From positions 1-39,847 of the forward strand of contig CALSCP010000583.1 of the NCBI GenBank assembly GCA_943704425.1: DNA of 39,847 nucleotides. Direction: 5' to 3'. The DNA is from Ministeria vibrans ATCC 50519 (Eukaryota > Opisthokonta > Filasterea). Positions 1 to 10,504 of this stretch are shown one piece after another. The position numbers and the translations under genes are program-made. The notes below the pieces were generated by a model. The model did not search any database. It saw only the letters and a list, made by a program, of their open reading frames with translations, and had not been told where the DNA came from. How positions within the stretch are numbered: position 1 is the stretch's first letter; every line of letters begins with the position of its first letter.

Positions 1-160
1 ACCATTGCGATTGCCTCACTGGATAGCGTCGACACAGCACTATGACCTGCCACTGTTCTCCCATGTTACCTCTAGAGTTTCGGTCGAGTTTGCGAGGCGG
101 TCTGGCTGTGTCTTCGCGTGGTGACTGTATCATTAATAAATGGGTTGTATTCTTCTTCTT
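1..160. other. Window edge with a shared 30-bp 3'-end-like element
   Basis: No family is recognisable here. The first 45 bases can be read on the plus strand as the end of an open frame stopping at TGA 43-45, and another frame stays open to 121-123, so this may be the tail of a plus-strand gene starting outside the window. Positions 124-153 are identical to 36708-36737 (core CATTAATAAATGGGTTG, which contains an AATAAA polyadenylation-type hexamer). The second copy lies about 60 nt after the cyclin stop codon, so a 3'-UTR or poly(A) role is the simplest reading. Confidence 0.4.
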
Positions 161-164
161 CTAA

Positions 165-419
165 TTATTATTATTAAAATATTATTATTATTGTTATTAT
201 TATACCCAGAGATGGTGTCACCAGTTTGTTTATTAGTGATGTCTGATCCTTTTTTTTTCTTACATGTGCAAGAAACGAACGCAATGGCGAACTAACGCGA
301 CAAAAAGAAAAGAGAAGAGAAAAAACGGAAACTAATAAAGTTTGGTCAACTCAAAACGATCCTAAACCTAAAATAATAATAATAATGCTAATGATAATAA
401 TAATAATAATAAAATAATA

Positions 420-455
<36 letters not shown>

Positions 456-540
456 GTGACGTGAACGAATCACTATCGATTCTTTAATTTCGCTCTTCAG
501 TTCGTTTTGTTTCTTCAGACTGACCAGTAGCATTTGCGCA
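165..540. repeat. AT-rich intergenic stretch with an (AAT)n/(ATT)n inverted array
   Basis: No gene is visible. ATT and TTA trinucleotide tracts occur at about 165-205. At 371-455 a run of AAT/ATA units is followed directly by a run of ATT units, so the two halves are complementary and could fold into a hairpin. The tract lies just past the 3' end of the minus-strand gene ending at 541, a position where polyadenylation signals are expected. Confidence 0.7.
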
Positions 541-1171
541 TCAATCACTCGACTCATCTGTTTCCGTTTCTATTGTTGTGTCTGCCGATGTTTCTGTTGT
601 TGTGTCTGCCGATGTTTCTATTGTTATGTCTGCGGTTGTTTCTGTTGTAGTGTCTGAGGCTGCTCCTGTTATTGTGATTTTTGTTGTTGTGTCTGCGGTT
701 GTTTCTGTTGTTGTGTCTGAGGGTGTTTCTGTTGTTATGTCTGCGGACGTTTCTGGTGTTGTGTCTGCAGTTGTTTCTGTCTGCTCCTGTTCGTGTACTG
801 CCGTTCCTACACAGATGCACATAAGGCCGAGTATTTAATCGCAAGAATAGCGTGTACCTGTGAGAGAGTCGGTGGATCAAAGTAGTCGAAGAGGATTGTA
901 GCCAGTTAGTTGTAAAGATGAAATATTATATTATTGTTATTATTATAATGAGTGGGTTTGCGTACCTGTCATACGCATTTCGTTTGATGGCTCTTCGTTG
1001 AAGCTCAACAGATCCCGCAACGTGACAAAGTTTAGGCCCATCGGACTATAATATGACACTTTTGCAAATGCACATCATTGGGACATAATTGCTCGTGATC
1101 CGACTTATATTACATTGCGTACCCATCCATAGCGCAGTCAGTGCCCCCACCACATAGAACCACCAGGACAT
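541..1171 (-). CDS. Small membrane protein with Thr/Asp/Glu 8-residue repeats (unrecognised)
   Basis: The model has three exons: 1171-1123, 1058-966 and 806-541, about 135 aa. Residues 1-16 (MSWWFYVVGALTALWM) form a hydrophobic signal or anchor. A short middle exon containing LRDLLSF follows. The last exon encodes a low-complexity tail of repeated DTTTETSA-like units and ends in DESSD. Donors are both GTACGC and phases agree. A competing acceptor at 858 (CTCACAG) would instead stop the frame after six codons and remove the repeat tail, so the last exon is the weakest part. No family is recognised. Thr-rich acidic repeats behind a signal or anchor suggest a cell-surface, mucin-like stalk, but this is inference. 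Confidence 0.4.
560..800 (-). repeat. 24-bp coding minisatellite
   Basis: A 24-bp unit (minus-strand sense GACACAACAACAGAAACATC plus GGCA) is repeated with substitutions. Because 24 is divisible by three, each unit adds eight residues, and copy number can change without a frameshift. It lies in the last exon of the preceding gene model. Confidence 0.75.
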
Positions 1172-1369
1172 CTTGGAGAGCGCTTGCAAAATATTTTCGC
1201 AGAGAAGTGGAATCGGTTTAAATGCACTGCTTGTCAGAACAAACATAAACGTCTACAAACAAGGAACAATGATAATAATAATTATAATAATTATTTTTAT
1301 GATAAATAAAAAAGAGAGTAAATTTTCATGTCATTTAATCATAGTCATAATAATAACAATAAAAATAAT

Positions 1370-1437
<68 letters not shown>

Positions 1438-1527
1438 TATTATTATTATTAGTATGAGAAATACAGTATTACTCATTGTTATGGAGTGCGGAGAAACAAA
1501 CTGCAACAGACTTTCTTTTTCAAACCC
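1172..1527. repeat. Intergenic (AAT)n/(ATT)n arrays
   Basis: No gene is supported. ATA/ATT tracts occur at about 1270-1310. A long uninterrupted AAT run begins near 1370 and switches to ATT units by 1451, again forming a potential hairpin. The stretch separates the start of the small membrane protein gene from the 3' end of the next minus-strand gene. Confidence 0.7.
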
Positions 1528-2786
1528 TCACACTGTTACCTCTGCAAGATTGGGTATCTCCGCTGCAAGAACCCCACCTGTCATTCTAAACATGCGGTAG
1601 GCAGAGACAAACTTGCAGCATTGCTGTTCGCAAGCGCTAGCGCGCGCGGTGGGTTCAGAGGACTTCGACGCAAACCAGCTGCGCTCCTCCAGATCATGCG
1701 TTCGTACCGAGTAGTTTTTGCACTGTTGCTTCCAAAGATTCAGATTCATTGATAGTACTGCGTGATTGTGCTCAATCTCAGCACTAAAGTGAACAGCAAC
1801 GGAGATGACGAGGAGTCCAAGATAGAGGATGGCCAGAAAGGTGGCAAAGGTGGCCATAATACCGTATACATGAGGCTTTACGACACGCATGAATTGAAAC
1901 ACTGTAACACCCGCAATGATGAAACTGATGGCAATGACAGTGAAGGACACGAGGTATGACTTGTCACCAAGGTCTGTTTCAACTCGGATGGGACCCACGA
2001 CATGCGGATCAAACGGTCCGAGATCAAAATGCTTATGCGTGTAGAAAAACGCGTCAAAAGCAATGACACCAAAAAACGAAACGACCACAACACCCTGGTG
2101 GACAAGCGGCTCGATAGGACGGTGCACTTTAAGAATCGACACGGATGTGTACGCAATGGAGGCAAGCGAAACGGCCCTGTAGGCAGTCGAGAAGAGAGAT
2201 GCGGTCGAGATGGAGGGGGTTTGCTCTTTCTTTGAGGGCGTTTCCGCGGGGAGAATATGCGGGTGAATGGATTGAAAGGTGTCCGAGGTGGTGTCAAGGT
2301 CATCGTTGGGCTGTTGGGGTTGTTCGGAGGGTGAGGCAACCCCTGTATTGATGGCGCGACTGTCGTCATTGCCTGCGGGCATTTTTGGAGTTGAGGAGGG
2401 CGCCTCATCGTCGTCGATGTCAGTGTGCTGACGGTGCTCGTGGCGCAGCGGCGTCAGCATGTCTTTGTCGTGCAATTCGACAATGATGACGTCGTCGCTT
2501 GTTCGTCCACTCTCTTCCGGTTCAGCGGTCGGGGTTTCAGCTGACAATGTAATGTTTAGCACACTGGAGAAAGAAGTGAAAGCACCACGAGCGGCGTTTG
2601 ACGCCTGTTCAATTGAGCTGCGAAGAATTTTTTTTCCATTGTTTGTGTTTTTTTTTTTCTCTCTTAAACTCCGTACTCTGGTTCAGGTTTTGGTTTGTTC
2701 CCTTCCTCAGTCGTTGCATGGCAGGTATACGTAAAGTACAAAGCCATGATAAGACATGCAAAGAAAACGAGTCGGTGGGTTCGCAT
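1528..2786 (-). CDS. Signal-peptide, multi-pass membrane protein of unknown family
   Basis: Exon 1 (2786-2677) encodes an N-terminal basic and hydrophobic stretch starting MRTHRLVFFACLIMALYF, a good signal peptide. The 59-nt intron (donor GTACGG, acceptor TTCGCAG) joins in phase to exon 2 (2617-1528), giving about 399 aa. Residues 50-170 are acidic, Ser/Thr/Pro-rich and probably disordered. At least three strong hydrophobic segments follow, around VVVVSFFGVIAF, SFTVIAISFIIAGVTVF and TFLAILYLGLLVISVAV. The tail has a cysteine cluster (CEQQCC). The layout suggests a secretory-pathway or plasma-membrane protein with a large exposed N-terminal region. I do not recognise the family and assign no function. 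The upstream in-frame ATG and the signal peptide support this start. Confidence 0.6.
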
Positions 2787-3279
2787 GGATGAACGATTTT
2801 TTTTGAAGATTTCTGATTTCGTCGTTGAATATCAACAGAAAAAGGGGCGGTCTCTATATTCATTCCTGTGTCCTTGACGACAACAAACTTGTCATCTAAC
2901 CATCAATGAGGGCAACGAGCCAACGAACTTAGCGCCCTCAATACTAGCTCTCGACGGCCCCAGTTTTTCCGATCGAGTGTACACTGTGTCTGTGTGTCTC
3001 CACCTTGGCAGATGTCTCGTCCGCACTGCGCAACCCCCAACAAATCACTGTTCACCGTCGCTACGTCGTTACGCACGCAACAACACCACGCGTCCATGTT
3101 CTGCTTGCGTCCGTGACATACTCAAGGGACAAGAGGAGTATACTCGTGCTCTCACGTACTACGACTCTGCATGACCACAAAGTTTTTATCGCCGCCGCTT
3201 TGTTCTCGCATCGGATCTCACTACGTCGGAGCTACACAACGACAGTCATAATGATAATAATAAAAAAGAGAAGATGATG
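2787..3279. other. Intergenic region upstream of the membrane-protein gene
   Basis: No coding exon with a convincing splice context or family match is visible on either strand. It should hold the promoter of the minus-strand gene starting at 2786 and the 3' end of the minus-strand gene ending at 3280. Short AATAAT motifs lie just below 3280, where polyadenylation of that gene is expected. Confidence 0.5.
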
Positions 3280-3985
3280 TTACACGACCAAATCTTGTTC
3301 GGACATTTCAAAGGCGCTGAGCCAGCGCGAGCGCAATGCGTCGACTTGGGCCTTGCGCACAAAGGGGCGGGATCGCTCGAGGGCGTAGCGAACAGACGAG
3401 ACGCGTTTTTCGGTGGTGTTGACGCGCACAAGCTCACAGGCGTACGAGACACTGTCGTATTTCTCGAGGAGAACGCGTCCGTCCGTCTCGTCGCCCACAC
3501 GCGCAATGACGGTGTAGCCCTGCGTTGGCTTTGGCACGTACTGCACGCCGTCGAGTTGGCGGATCTCGAGGATCTCCGAGCTCACCCAGCGGTCGTCGTC
3601 GTCGCGGGCGGTCGCGCGGTAGTCGCTCCAGTGCGTGCGAACAGCGTCGTGCAGTCGCGATGTCGCCGTCACGCGCATTGTCGTCGCAAACGTCGTCGCT
3701 GCCAGACGCACTGTCGTCGGCGGTAACTCGTCCGTGACCGCTCTAACACTGTCGCTTTGCGTTTTGACCGAGTTCTACCCAAATCAGGGCGTCAAGGGAC
3801 ACTATAGGGGGGCGGCGGAGGCAGTGTTGACTTACGGCTGACGCTTCACGCGCTTCCTCAGTCTCATTGTCCACATGAAACGCCAAATGTTTCATTTTAG
3901 AGTCGGGCGCTGCCGACAGCGACACAAGGCCAGCGTAGCCAAAGGCAAAGACGCCCATTAGAGGCGTGCCGAGGCGCCGCAGCAT
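3280..3985 (-). CDS. Unrecognised 214-aa protein with N-terminal hydrophobic segment
   Basis: Two exons (3985-3836 and 3774-3280) are separated by a 61-nt intron with a perfect GTAAGT donor and a GGGTAG acceptor in phase 0. The protein starts MLRRLGTPLMGVFAFGYAGL: two arginines followed by a hydrophobic stretch. That fits a mitochondrial presequence or a single membrane anchor. The remainder is soluble-looking, mixed charge and Val/Thr/Arg-rich, with a tail ending MSEQDLVV. No domain is recognised. The gene is head-to-head with FAD synthase across only 99 bp, so the two probably share a promoter. Function is unknown. Confidence 0.55.
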
Positions 3986-4084
3986 TGCAAAGAGAGTGCG
4001 AATATTTGTGATGAAACGATCATTCCATTGAAGATAATTCGAGTCACTTCATTGATCATTCCACTTTTTTTTTTGTTGTGCACA
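3986..4084. promoter_or_regulatory. 99-bp bidirectional promoter region
   Basis: This gap separates the divergent start codons of the 214-aa protein and FAD synthase and must contain both promoters unless they overlap coding sequence. It carries a direct repeat of GATCATTCCA at 4018-4027 and 4054-4063 and a T-run just before the FAD synthase ATG. The repeat's role is not known. Confidence 0.5.
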
Positions 4085-6749
4085 ATGGACCTCAACAGTG
4101 CGGGTATTGTTGGTGAGTCGAGATTTTGTCGATGCCTTGGCTGTGCAACTGAAGATCGCGTGTTTTGTAGTGGTTGGCGACGAAATTCTATCCGGTCGAA
4201 CGGTCGACTGCAACTCGTCGACGATTGCGCGTGCTGTGCGCCAGGCGGGTGTCTGTGTGAAACGCATCGTCGTCGTGCCTGACGACACGACAGTCATCGC
4301 GGACGGTAGGTCTCTCCGAGTGAAGCAATAGCAAACCATAAAACGCGTCTGACGCGCTCGCACGGCGTCCGTATGCACGCCAGGGCACGCCTAGGCGCAT
4401 GTGCGCACCACGACACGCTGTAATGGGGCGAGAGATACCCTCCAACTGACGCGCCGCTCACTCTGTAGTCGTTCGCGATTTCTCTCGCCACTTCCACCAT
4501 GTCTTTGTTTCCGGCGGTCTCGGGCCCACGCACGACGACGTCACTGTAGTCACCTTCTAAAGTATTGTCGGCTTCTTTCTCTCACTCCTCCTTCTCCGTC
4601 GTCTGTAGATGAGTGCAGTTGCAAGTGCGTTTCACGATCTGTTGACCCACTCAGATCAACTCCAAGCACTTTTTGCTTCGAATGGGATTCTCCAAAACAA
4701 CGCGGCAGCACTCTCCAAAATCACCCAGATCCCTTCCACTGCCAAACTCCTTCGCTTACCCTCTCTGCACTTCCCTATTGTCTCCGTCTCAAACGTCTTT
4801 GTCCTTCCTGGAATCCCAAAGGTCCACCAGTTCTCTTTAGTGCCTGTTTTGATCTTCTTTCATAGGTCGTGACATTGATGATGGCTCATTTGTCCCTTTG
4901 GCTCAAACAACTTTCGTCTGTTCGATTTGCTCTCAGAGAGGTACATTTTGATTGACGGCCAGAATATATTTTGATGATGTGTTTTTCGCATTTAGGTTTT
5001 GTTGAGCGTTTCCGAAACGGACATTTTGGACATTTTGAACGAAACACAAAAGGTAATAATAAGAAACAAGCATGGAAATGGATTCAACTTGTTGTGAATA
5101 GAAACACTCTGAGATTGCACTTGGGTCTTATCCGGAAGAAACGAATGGAAAACAGTCTGTTCGGCTCACTTTTGAATCGGTGGACAAGCTCAAAGCAGAC
5201 TCAGCATTTCACGTACGAAGAACAATCAAAGGGAGAGAGAACGACAGAGAAATGAAGGAAGAAGAGAAAGGAGGTGAAAGAGAAAGAAAGAAAGAAAGAA
5301 AGAAAGGAGGGTGGGAGAAAGAAACAAAGTGATAGAGAGAGAAACAAAGAGAAACAAAGTGATAGAAACAAAGGGATAGAGAGAAAGTGGTAGAGCAATA
5401 CGGCTGAAAGAATTCTGACGGTTGTTGTAGGATTTTATTGAGAAAACTGAGCTGGAATGGATTGATTCGGTTCAATTACACGAAAATCTGGTGAGACTGC
5501 AGAACTCTCTATAGTTTCAATCACATTAATCAATTTGATGTGTTTTTCTGATTCACTCTGTTTCATTCTGTCATTCATCACACGCTGATCTACCCTCCTT
5601 CCCGTTTCACTATCTATACTTGTGTTTTTGCGTTTGTTTCGTTTCACCCTCTCACTTCTTTCTTTTAGAGCGTTTGTGAGTTTCTCATGAGCGAAAAGGA
5701 GAGTGAGAGCGATGAAGCATTGGGGAGAAAGGTCAAAGCGGCACTGGGAGTGATCTGTGAAGCAGTGCGTCGCTATGGGTTTGACGGGTGCAGTGTGAGC
5801 TTTAATGGCGGAAAGGACTGTACGGTTTTGCTGCATTTGATTGCGGTTGCATTGGAACTGACAAGTGCGGAGAAACTGCAGTTGGGTGTGTATGAAACGA
5901 GTGCGAGCGAGAGTGTGGAGTTGAGCAGCACAGCGGAAAAAAGCGATGAAAGAACGACACCTATTGATCGTGGTACGAGTGTCGCAATGACACGTCGACG
6001 GTTGCATGCAATTTATGTTGTGGGGGAGAGTCCTTTTGAAGAGGTTGAAACGTTTGTGAGTGTCTCGGAAAAGCGGTAAGAGTAGTTTACCTTGTTACTT
6101 TTACATTTTTGTTTCTTGCGCTCACTCTCCATCACTCTTGCTTCTTTCCCCGTCACCGCTCTGTCTGTATGCGTGTTATTCTGACGATGGATAATAATAT
6201 TATTGTAAAATTCATACTTTCAACTAGGTATGGACTGAAATTGGTTCGCGTGAGTGGGAGTGTCAGAGAGGGACTGAAGACGCTGAAGGAAATGCCAAAC
6301 GTTGACATTCAAGCGATATTTGTGGGGTCGCGCGCGACGGATCCGCATTGTGGTACTCACTCTATACAACGCTTATGATTCTTAACTAACAAACGGGTGT
6401 CTACTGTTTGTGTGTGTGTTAGGGCATTTGAGGACCTTTTCGCCGACTGACGGTGATTGGCCATCGTTTATGCGGGTCAATCCGATTCTCGACTGGTCTT
6501 ATGCTGAAATTTGGTCTTATCTGTTGCGTTTTGAAGTGCCCTACTGCTCACTCTATGAAAATGGGTATTTTTTTCTCTTTTTATTTCAATTTTTAATTTC
6601 GAATTTATGTTAGGTACACCTCTTTGGGAACGAAAACGAACACTGCGAAGAATCCCGAGCTGCTGCAACGGGACGGATCGTACGCGCATGCGGCGTTGCT
6701 GGACGACGAAACACACGAGAGGGGCGGCAGACTCGTTAGGAAATTGTAA
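4085..6749 (+). CDS. FLAD1: Two-domain FAD synthase (FMN adenylyltransferase)
   Basis: FAD synthase joins FMN and ATP to make FAD and pyrophosphate. I resolve 12 exons: 4085-4112, 4171-4305, 4469-4545, 4609-4821, 4866-4940, 4996-5052, 5102-5212, 5431-5490, 5669-6075, 6228-6352, 6423-6564 and 6614-6749 (about 521 aa). Residues 8-170 form a molybdopterin-binding-like (MoCF/CinA-type) domain with VVVGDEILSG, GGLGPTHDDVT and FVLPGIP. Residues about 250-521 form the PAPS-reductase-like catalytic domain with SFNGGKDCTVLLHL (near 297), GSRATDPHC, FSPTDGDWPSFMRVNP and GYTSLGTKTNT. This is the animal-type domain order. The yeast enzyme has only the second domain. Intron 4 uses an atypical GTCCAC donor. 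Intron 7 is enlarged to 218 nt by a GA-rich repeat. Phases agree at all junctions. The start follows a 99-bp divergent promoter. Confidence 0.93.
5215..5400 (+). repeat. GA-rich intronic minisatellite (GTGATAGAGA family), FLAD1 intron 7
   Basis: Purine-rich tract of GAAA/GAGA units with copies of GAAACAAAGTGATAGA at about 5320-5380. It accounts for almost all the extra length of this intron. Related copies lie in four other introns of the window. Confidence 0.8.
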
Positions 6750-7237
6750 TCATTATTTTCCTCTCACAATTATTAAAATTTAATATTATAATAAAAATAA
6801 TAATAATTCATACGAATTTATGTGTATTTTGAAATGATGATTTTCTGTTCAAGCATCGCACGTGTCCGTCTTTACACAGTCAATAAGGATAGTGTTTTTT
6901 TCTTTTCTTTTCCGTTTTTCTCCTTCTGTATGTTGTCATTCTCAGAAAGCAAAAAAATGCAATAAGACCACTCGAGGCGCACCGATACTCATGTGTGTGC
7001 TATATTAATTAATATGTATAAGGTTCCAACTCATTTGGGGTGACGCACTCAGTCGTGGGTGAGAAGGGTAACCTTTTTGACGTTGATTTCTTGGCGAAAA
7101 TGTTTTTTTTATAATACGTCTTTTTGGGAGTTGATAGTACAATCATAATAAACGAAAAAAATCCCCTGCTCGATTTCACTCTTTTTCCCACTCTCTCACT
7201 TTTCAAACAACTCAAAAGCAACCCGGTCACTATACTA
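6750..7237. other. Intergenic region between FAD synthase and ankyrin gene
   Basis: It begins with AT-rich tracts (TTATTAAAATTTAATATTAT and AATAAT runs at 6765-6815) that probably serve as the FLAD1 3' end. The rest should hold the promoter of the intronless ankyrin gene. Short reading frames here have no recognisable content, and I see no RNA gene. Confidence 0.5.
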
Positions 7238-9106
7238 ATGGTCCGGTTTCAGATCCTCCACGCTAACAAGTACCATGTCGTGTCGGCCGAGTCCGCCAGC
7301 GAGATGGTCGAGGCGCTCAAACGCGCGCGACTTGTACCCCGCTACGCTGAAACCTCCGACATTGGATACGCTTCCGTGGCAAGCTTCTACAACTGCACTC
7401 GCTCCTTTGATGAGATCGGTGACTTATTCCGCGTGCGCGCCATCGTGTACACAAAACCGCACGCACCTGCGGCAAAACCGCGTTCCTCGCTGAGCACGTC
7501 ATCAACCGCGTCAACCGCGTCAACCGCATCAACTTCATCATCTGGCTCAAACTCGTTGCAACCCCATAGTAACGAAGAGCTTGACTACACATTGTTTTTG
7601 GAGGCGCTTCTCGAGAGTGGCGACGACGACAGGGTGCGCGCGCAAGTCAAGACGTTGCTGTACCAGCGTGGCGTGGATCCGCGTGGATTGGATAGCAAGA
7701 GCTGGTCGCCCCTTGCGGCCGCCGCTCAGCATGGGCGCGACCAGGCTCTCCTCCTCATGATGGAGTGGCTGCAGGAGCACAACGTTGATGTGTGCGAGGC
7801 GCTCAGTGCCTCGGCCGACACCCGCCCGCCCAATCCCTACGGAGACACCAAGACGTACGCGCACTTCACGCCGCTGACTATTGCAGCGCGAGCGGGTCAT
7901 GTTCACTGTGCGCAAGTGCTTTTGGATGCCGGCGTGGATGTGAATGCGGTGACGGGCGAGTACACAGCGCTAACAACGGCAGCTGGCAACGGCCAAGTCA
8001 AAATGGTCGAGTTTCTCTTGTCCCGAGGCGCCTCCGTTGATGGGCGCGCGGGCACCCACACCGCATTGATTAATGCGGTGCGGGTGGGAGATTTGAACAT
8101 GGTCAAGGTGCTGCTGGATGTGGATGGAGTGCGGGCGCCAGAGACGCGAGCCGATCTGAATCTGGACGCCGACTATTTCTCGCCTTTGCGCAACGCCGTG
8201 CGCTACGATCACCGTGACATTGCCGAGCTGTTGCTCGAACGCGGCGCTGACCCCGATCTGGTGATTCAGGATCGATCACCTCTGATGGATGCGGTGAACA
8301 ACGGACAGATGGCGATGATGGAGCTGCTGCTCGAGCACGGCGCGTCTCATGCGCTCTGCGTTGGTAGCTGCACCCCGCTGTCCCACGCTGTCTTCAAGGG
8401 TCAGATCGATTTTGTCCGAACGCTAATCGCTCACGGTGCGGCTGTGAATGCGCCCAAGGCGGCAGACCATTCGCCGCTGATGACAGCTGCCTTTCACAAC
8501 CACCTGGACATTGCCGAGTTGCTCTTGGACGTGAAGGGCGAGCGTGACATTGCCCAGCGCGCCGAGGTGGATCCCGTCCACGCGACACCATACTCGCCAC
8601 TGATCAATGCGTCGCGCCAGGGACATCTTGCAATGGCCCAGCTGCTGTTGGATCACGGCGCCGACGTGAATCGTGTGCCCAATGGGCGGTGCCACCTGAT
8701 TGACGGTGTGGGAAGCCACCACGTTCAACACGATGACATGCGGTGGCACTTTTCGCCTCTCCTTAGTGCCGTGCATTATAACCATCCCGACATGTTCAAG
8801 CTGCTCCTTGCTCACGGCGCCGAAGTGAACGTCATTGTGAACAAGTTTTCTCCGCTAACATCAGTCATCCACAGCGGCTTCCATGACTTCGCGGCACTCC
8901 TTTTGGATCTGAGGGGGGAGCGTCCCATCGAACAGCGCGCCAATGTGGAGCTCGTCGTCGGTGGTCGCTCACCACTAGACTGGGCCGTGTACGAAAACGA
9001 CGAAAGAATGGTAGCGCTCTTGCTTGAGGCGGGCGCTGACGTGTCCCGCTTGAGGATGCGCCCCAGTCGCGGTTCGCCTATTAGGGATCTTCTTCAAGGA
9101 CAATGA
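7238..9106 (+). CDS. Intronless ankyrin-repeat protein
   Basis: A single exon of about 622 aa, starting at the first ATG (MVRFQILHANKYHVV). Residues 1-75 are a unique N-terminal module. Residues about 80-110 are a Ser/Thr/Ala linker (TASTASTASTSSSG). From about residue 145 to the end run roughly 11-12 ankyrin repeats, with typical cores such as TPLTIAARAGHVHCAQVLLD and AELLLERGADPD. A longer connector of the form LLDxxGERxxxxRA appears near residues 290, 428 and 554, about every four repeats, implying block duplication. No catalytic or membrane domain is visible, so it is probably a cytosolic protein-protein interaction scaffold. Partners are unknown. It stands out as intron-free among intron-rich neighbours. 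Confidence 0.88.
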   Translation: MVRFQILHANKYHVVSAESASEMVEALKRARLVPRYAETSDIGYASVASFYNCTRSFDEIGDLFRVRAIVYTKPHAPAAKPRSSLSTSSTASTASTASTSSSGSNSLQPHSNEELDYTLFLEALLESGDDDRVRAQVKTLLYQRGVDPRGLDSKSWSPLAAAAQHGRDQALLLMMEWLQEHNVDVCEALSASADTRPPNPYGDTKTYAHFTPLTIAARAGHVHCAQVLLDAGVDVNAVTGEYTALTTAAGNGQVKMVEFLLSRGASVDGRAGTHTALINAVRVGDLNMVKVLLDVDGVRAPETRADLNLDADYFSPLRNAVRYDHRDIAELLLERGADPDLVIQDRSPLMDAVNNGQMAMMELLLEHGASHALCVGSCTPLSHAVFKGQIDFVRTLIAHGAAVNAPKAADHSPLMTAAFHNHLDIAELLLDVKGERDIAQRAEVDPVHATPYSPLINASRQGHLAMAQLLLDHGADVNRVPNGRCHLIDGVGSHHVQHDDMRWHFSPLLSAVHYNHPDMFKLLLAHGAEVNVIVNKFSPLTSVIHSGFHDFAALLLDLRGERPIEQRANVELVVGGRSPLDWAVYENDERMVALLLEAGADVSRLRMRPSRGSPIRDLLQGQ

Positions 9107-9277
9107 AATTTAGCTTGTAGTTTGTGTCTGACGAAGTGAAATTGGTGTGTTAACAAATTAGTTATTATTATAAAAAAGGGTTTGTGAAGTGATATCCTTC
9201 CTTCTATATCTCGAGGAATGAAAGTCGCAGTCGGTTCAACAAAACTCATTAGAAATCGATTTTTGAGGGTAATACTT
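9107..9277. terminator. Convergent 3' ends of ankyrin gene and ACAP gene
   Basis: 171 bp between two stop codons on opposite strands. AT-rich sequence (TTATTATTATAAAAAAGG near 9161-9180) is the likely polyadenylation region for both genes. Confidence 0.4.
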
Positions 9278-10433
9278 TCATTTCTTCCGCATGTCCTTGA
9301 CAAAACTCTGGAAGGTGCCGTCATCACCAATCTCTGCATGGTCATCGCGCAGACGCGACAGACGCAGAATGGTTACAACGTCAACGTGCATTTCACCCAG
9401 GGCCAAATCGAGTGGGTCCTAAGCATGTGAGTGTATTAAATATTAGTGTATTAATTGTGTGAGTGATTAAATAAAATAGCAGTGTATGAATTGGCTGTGA
9501 GTGTGCGTATGTTGCTTACTCTATCGAGATTGTCCTTTTGCAGTGAATTGGCATTGCGTTTAAGCAGACTGAGCACGTGCGGAAGAAGTCCCTTGAGTGC
9601 CGCATAGTGCAAGGGAGTGCGTCCCTGTGCGTCCGTCACATTCACTGTCGCAGAGCTCTATACGAAAGAATAAAAAGTTCCGAGTGAATGAGATATAAAA
9701 TGAGTGAGTTTAGAGAGAGAGAAGGAGCAAAAATGAGAGAGGATGCGTTGTGTGTGTGCGTGTGTTGTACCAAACAGAGCAATTCCAAAGCGGCTAAATG
9801 GCCGTTTCGTGCTGTGACGTGCAACGGCCGTTCCTCCCAATCCACATCATTCGTTTCCCCATTTTCTTCTTCTGTTACATTTTCGCTGTCTGTTGTCGCT
9901 TTGAGAGTCAGTTTTCTTTGTGCGTTGACACACTCTGCACTCTCTGCAATGCATTGAATCAACAGCGGAACATTGTTTGTCTCACTCGCTTCAAATATGT
10001 TCTACAAAAATTGTAAAGCATGAGAAAATAATTATAAGATATATATATTTTTTGTGGTTTCGTGGACCTTTAGAGTCTGTTCTTTCGACGATTGTTCCAT
10101 CAGGGATTTTTCAACGTATTTCTGTCTAATCCACAGTTCGCGTTTGGTCCGCTCACTGTCCGGACTGGGTTGCTTCTCCTTTCGTTCTTGCGCTGTGAGT
10201 CCGCTGAGAAAGATGTTGTTACATTGTTCATTTGAGGTGTTCATCAGAATTCTAAACAAGTAGAAAGAGAGAGAGAGAGAGTTCAAGAGAGAGTTCAAGA
10301 GAGAGAGAGAGAGAGAGAGTTCAAGAGAGAGAGAGAGTTCAAGAGAGAGAGAGAGTTCAAGAGAGAGAGTTCAAGAGAGAGAGAGTTCAAGAGAGAGAGA
10401 GTTCAAGAGAGTTCAAGAGAGTTCAAGAGAGTT

Positions 10434-10504
<71 letters not shown>

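Noticed and set aside
578-838. Val/Ser-repeat open frame on the plus strand
   Set aside because: It is the complement of the 24-bp coding minisatellite. It has no splice or family support, and the minus-strand reading joins in phase to a membrane segment.
7124-7237. Extended N-terminus of the ankyrin protein from a TTG codon
   Set aside because: A eukaryotic gene should use ATG. The first in-frame ATG is at 7238, and the upstream residues look like 5' UTR.
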